A program made the position numbers and the translations under genes. Below are positions 63,080-64,000 of a DNA stretch of 64,000 bases, piece after piece; within the stretch, counting starts at the first letter, position 1, and every line of letters begins with the position of its first letter. Origin of the DNA: Thermotogota bacterium (lineage in GTDB: Bacteria; Thermotogota; Thermotogae; Thermotogales; DSM-5069); assembly GCA_029551145.1 (NCBI GenBank), contig JAKPGA010000004.1:96070-160069 (forward strand). The letters run 5' to 3'. The notes under the pieces are model-generated. The model saw only the letters and a list, made by a program, of their open reading frames with translations. It had not been told where the DNA came from and searched no databases.

Positions 63080-64000
63080 GAAACTTAGTCCAGAACATAG
63101 CAGATGATTTTTTCCAGATACTGAGATATGACAAGAAAGACTGGTACACATACTGGGAAAAGTATCGCGAGAAATACGAACCCATCATTCGCAACTACGA
63201 AGAAAAATTTGCCCTGTCAAAGGAGCAGGTGAAAGAACTGCTCGACCAATTGGACCGTCCACTGATAGACAGATTGATGCAGTACTGGCATGAAATTTCA
63301 AGAGATCAAAAACTCTACTGTTCAAAACTGGTTTCTCACAGGCATGATCTTTTTCATTTGGAAAAAGAGGATTTTTCAATAATCCTGACAGGTTTGCTCG
63401 GTATCAAGGACTGGGTGACAGTTAATGGCAACAGGGAGAGCGTCATTCTCATAGATCTTTTGTCACTCTACCGGAAAGGAATCATCGACAGGGTAGCAGA
63501 GGTCGCATTCCAATCTGTGAAAGCTTTCAGAGATGGCGAAGATACAGGAGAATATATCTCCAAGCAACGACTCTTTTCCCAACTCTTGAAAGAAATAGAT
63601 GAGATTATCGAAGACTCTGATCTCGATGATTCTATGCAAAAGATCTGCACACTGTTGTACTCCAATGTTGCCTACTATGACTGGGTTGGTTTTTATCTGG
63701 TGAGTCCAGATAAAGAAGACGAACTTGTACTGGGACCGTTCGTGGGTGAGCCGACAGAGCATGTGAGGATACCCTTTGGTAGAGGTATATGCGGTCAGGC
63801 GGCTGCAACGGGTACAACCTTTCTTGTTCAAGATGTCTCACGGGAGACAAACTATCTTTCTTGCAGTCCGAAGGTTAAATCTGAAATAGTTGTGCCGATA
63901 AAATTAGCTGGGAAAATCTTTGGAGAAATAGACATAGACAGTCATATACTGAGCCCTTTTGATGAAGATGATGATCGATTCTTGAATACCATCTGTGAAA
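63076..64000 (+). CDS. GAF-domain protein, fRMsr-like (cut by window end)
   Basis: A gene running off the window. The first 170 residues are mostly helical and charged with no recognised domain; from about residue 175 comes a GAF domain resembling free-methionine-R-sulfoxide reductase: YYDWVGFYLV, ELVLGPFVGEP, RIPFGRGICGQAA, LSCSPKVKSEIVVPI and GEIDIDSHILSPFDEDD. Two of the three fRMsr cysteines (GICG and LSC) are present; the position before VRIP is His. ATG 63076 overlaps the Rrf2 stop. Activity as a reductase is possible; a sensor GAF is the alternative. Confidence 0.8.
   Translation, partial: MRNLVQNIADDFFQILRYDKKDWYTYWEKYREKYEPIIRNYEEKFALSKEQVKELLDQLDRPLIDRLMQYWHEISRDQKLYCSKLVSHRHDLFHLEKEDFSIILTGLLGIKDWVTVNGNRESVILIDLLSLYRKGIIDRVAEVAFQSVKAFRDGEDTGEYISKQRLFSQLLKEIDEIIEDSDLDDSMQKICTLLYSNVAYYDWVGFYLVSPDKEDELVLGPFVGEPTEHVRIPFGRGICGQAAATGTTFLVQDVSRETNYLSCSPKVKSEIVVPIKLAGKIFGEIDIDSHILSPFDEDDDRFLNTICE

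Noticed and set aside
1..64000. tRNA/rRNA genes, CRISPR arrays, IS elements, prophage genes
   Set aside because: Looked for in all gaps; none recognised. The gaps are short and explained by promoters, hairpins or micro-genes.

Overview
The window comes from a thermophilic bacterium of the phylum Thermotogae, most likely a Pseudothermotoga or Thermotoga relative. Many proteins look close to Thermotoga maritima ones as I remember them: GcvT, GcvH, YbeY, ATP-PFK, a PolC-type polymerase, and an Omp-alpha-like toga protein beside PEGA and OstA-like proteins. Gene packing is very tight, 4-nt ATGA/GTGA overlaps are common, and GTG/TTG starts with strong GGAGG sites are frequent. I saw no tRNA, rRNA, CRISPR array or insertion sequence. 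Species cannot be fixed from sequence alone.

Layout. 1-8248 (+): end of rpoD, phoH, a PgpH-like HD phosphodiesterase, ybeY, a DUF1015 gene, a YugP-type metalloprotease, then a LacI regulator with an EamA transporter, a nitroreductase and psuG. 8227-12021 (-): pfkA-pyk followed by a PAS-GAF-GGDEF protein. 12084-16529 (+): a small DUF2007 protein and the complete glycine cleavage set gcvT-gcvH-gcvPA-gcvPB, closed by a strong terminator. 16584-20763: a surface lipoprotein (-), three HAD-type phosphatase genes, one split by an in-frame TAG, a DUF4234 membrane protein, and a 26-codon micro-gene. 20796-22064 (-): PPi-dependent phosphofructokinase. 22260-25489 (+): an attenuator-like leader and the acetylated-diaminopimelate branch of lysine synthesis. 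25538-31062 (+): K+-dependent membrane pyrophosphatase, a degenerate third PFK-family protein, L-serine dehydratase and DUF2804. 31064-36065: ftsY and proS (-), a solute-binding/HD-GYP sensor (+), and a 40-aa micro-gene (-). 36066-40783 (+): EamA, kal, kce, guaA and an MFS transporter. 40774-54237 (-): a 13-gene run from ruvC-polC through rRNA methylases, a lipoyl/octanoyl transferase, toga-type envelope proteins and serS to rsmE. 54570-60169 (+): a tripartite tricarboxylate-type (TTT) transporter with a KDPG-type aldolase, ROK kinase, cupin and RpiR regulator, which reads as a self-contained sugar-acid uptake and breakdown operon. 60257-64000 (+): DUF2225, a LysM/LytM/3D lipoprotein, an Rrf2 regulator with IscR-like cysteines, and a truncated GAF gene.

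Themes. Pyrophosphate and glycolysis genes are strongly represented: ATP-PFK, PPi-PFK, a PFK paralog missing catalytic residues, pyruvate kinase, and a membrane PPase. One-carbon and serine/glycine metabolism is present as gcvTHP, a GcvH-lipoylating enzyme and serine dehydratase. Lysine is made (dapH, aminotransferase, deacetylase) and part of a lysine fermentation route is present (kce, kal). Signalling genes cover c-di-GMP (one GGDEF, one HD-GYP) and probably c-di-AMP (PgpH-like). The most promising undescribed items are the dap attenuator with its leader ORF, the degenerate PFK cotranscribed with the PPase, the two micro-genes, and the TTT/ROK/aldolase/cupin operon, whose aldolase has altered substrate-site motifs.
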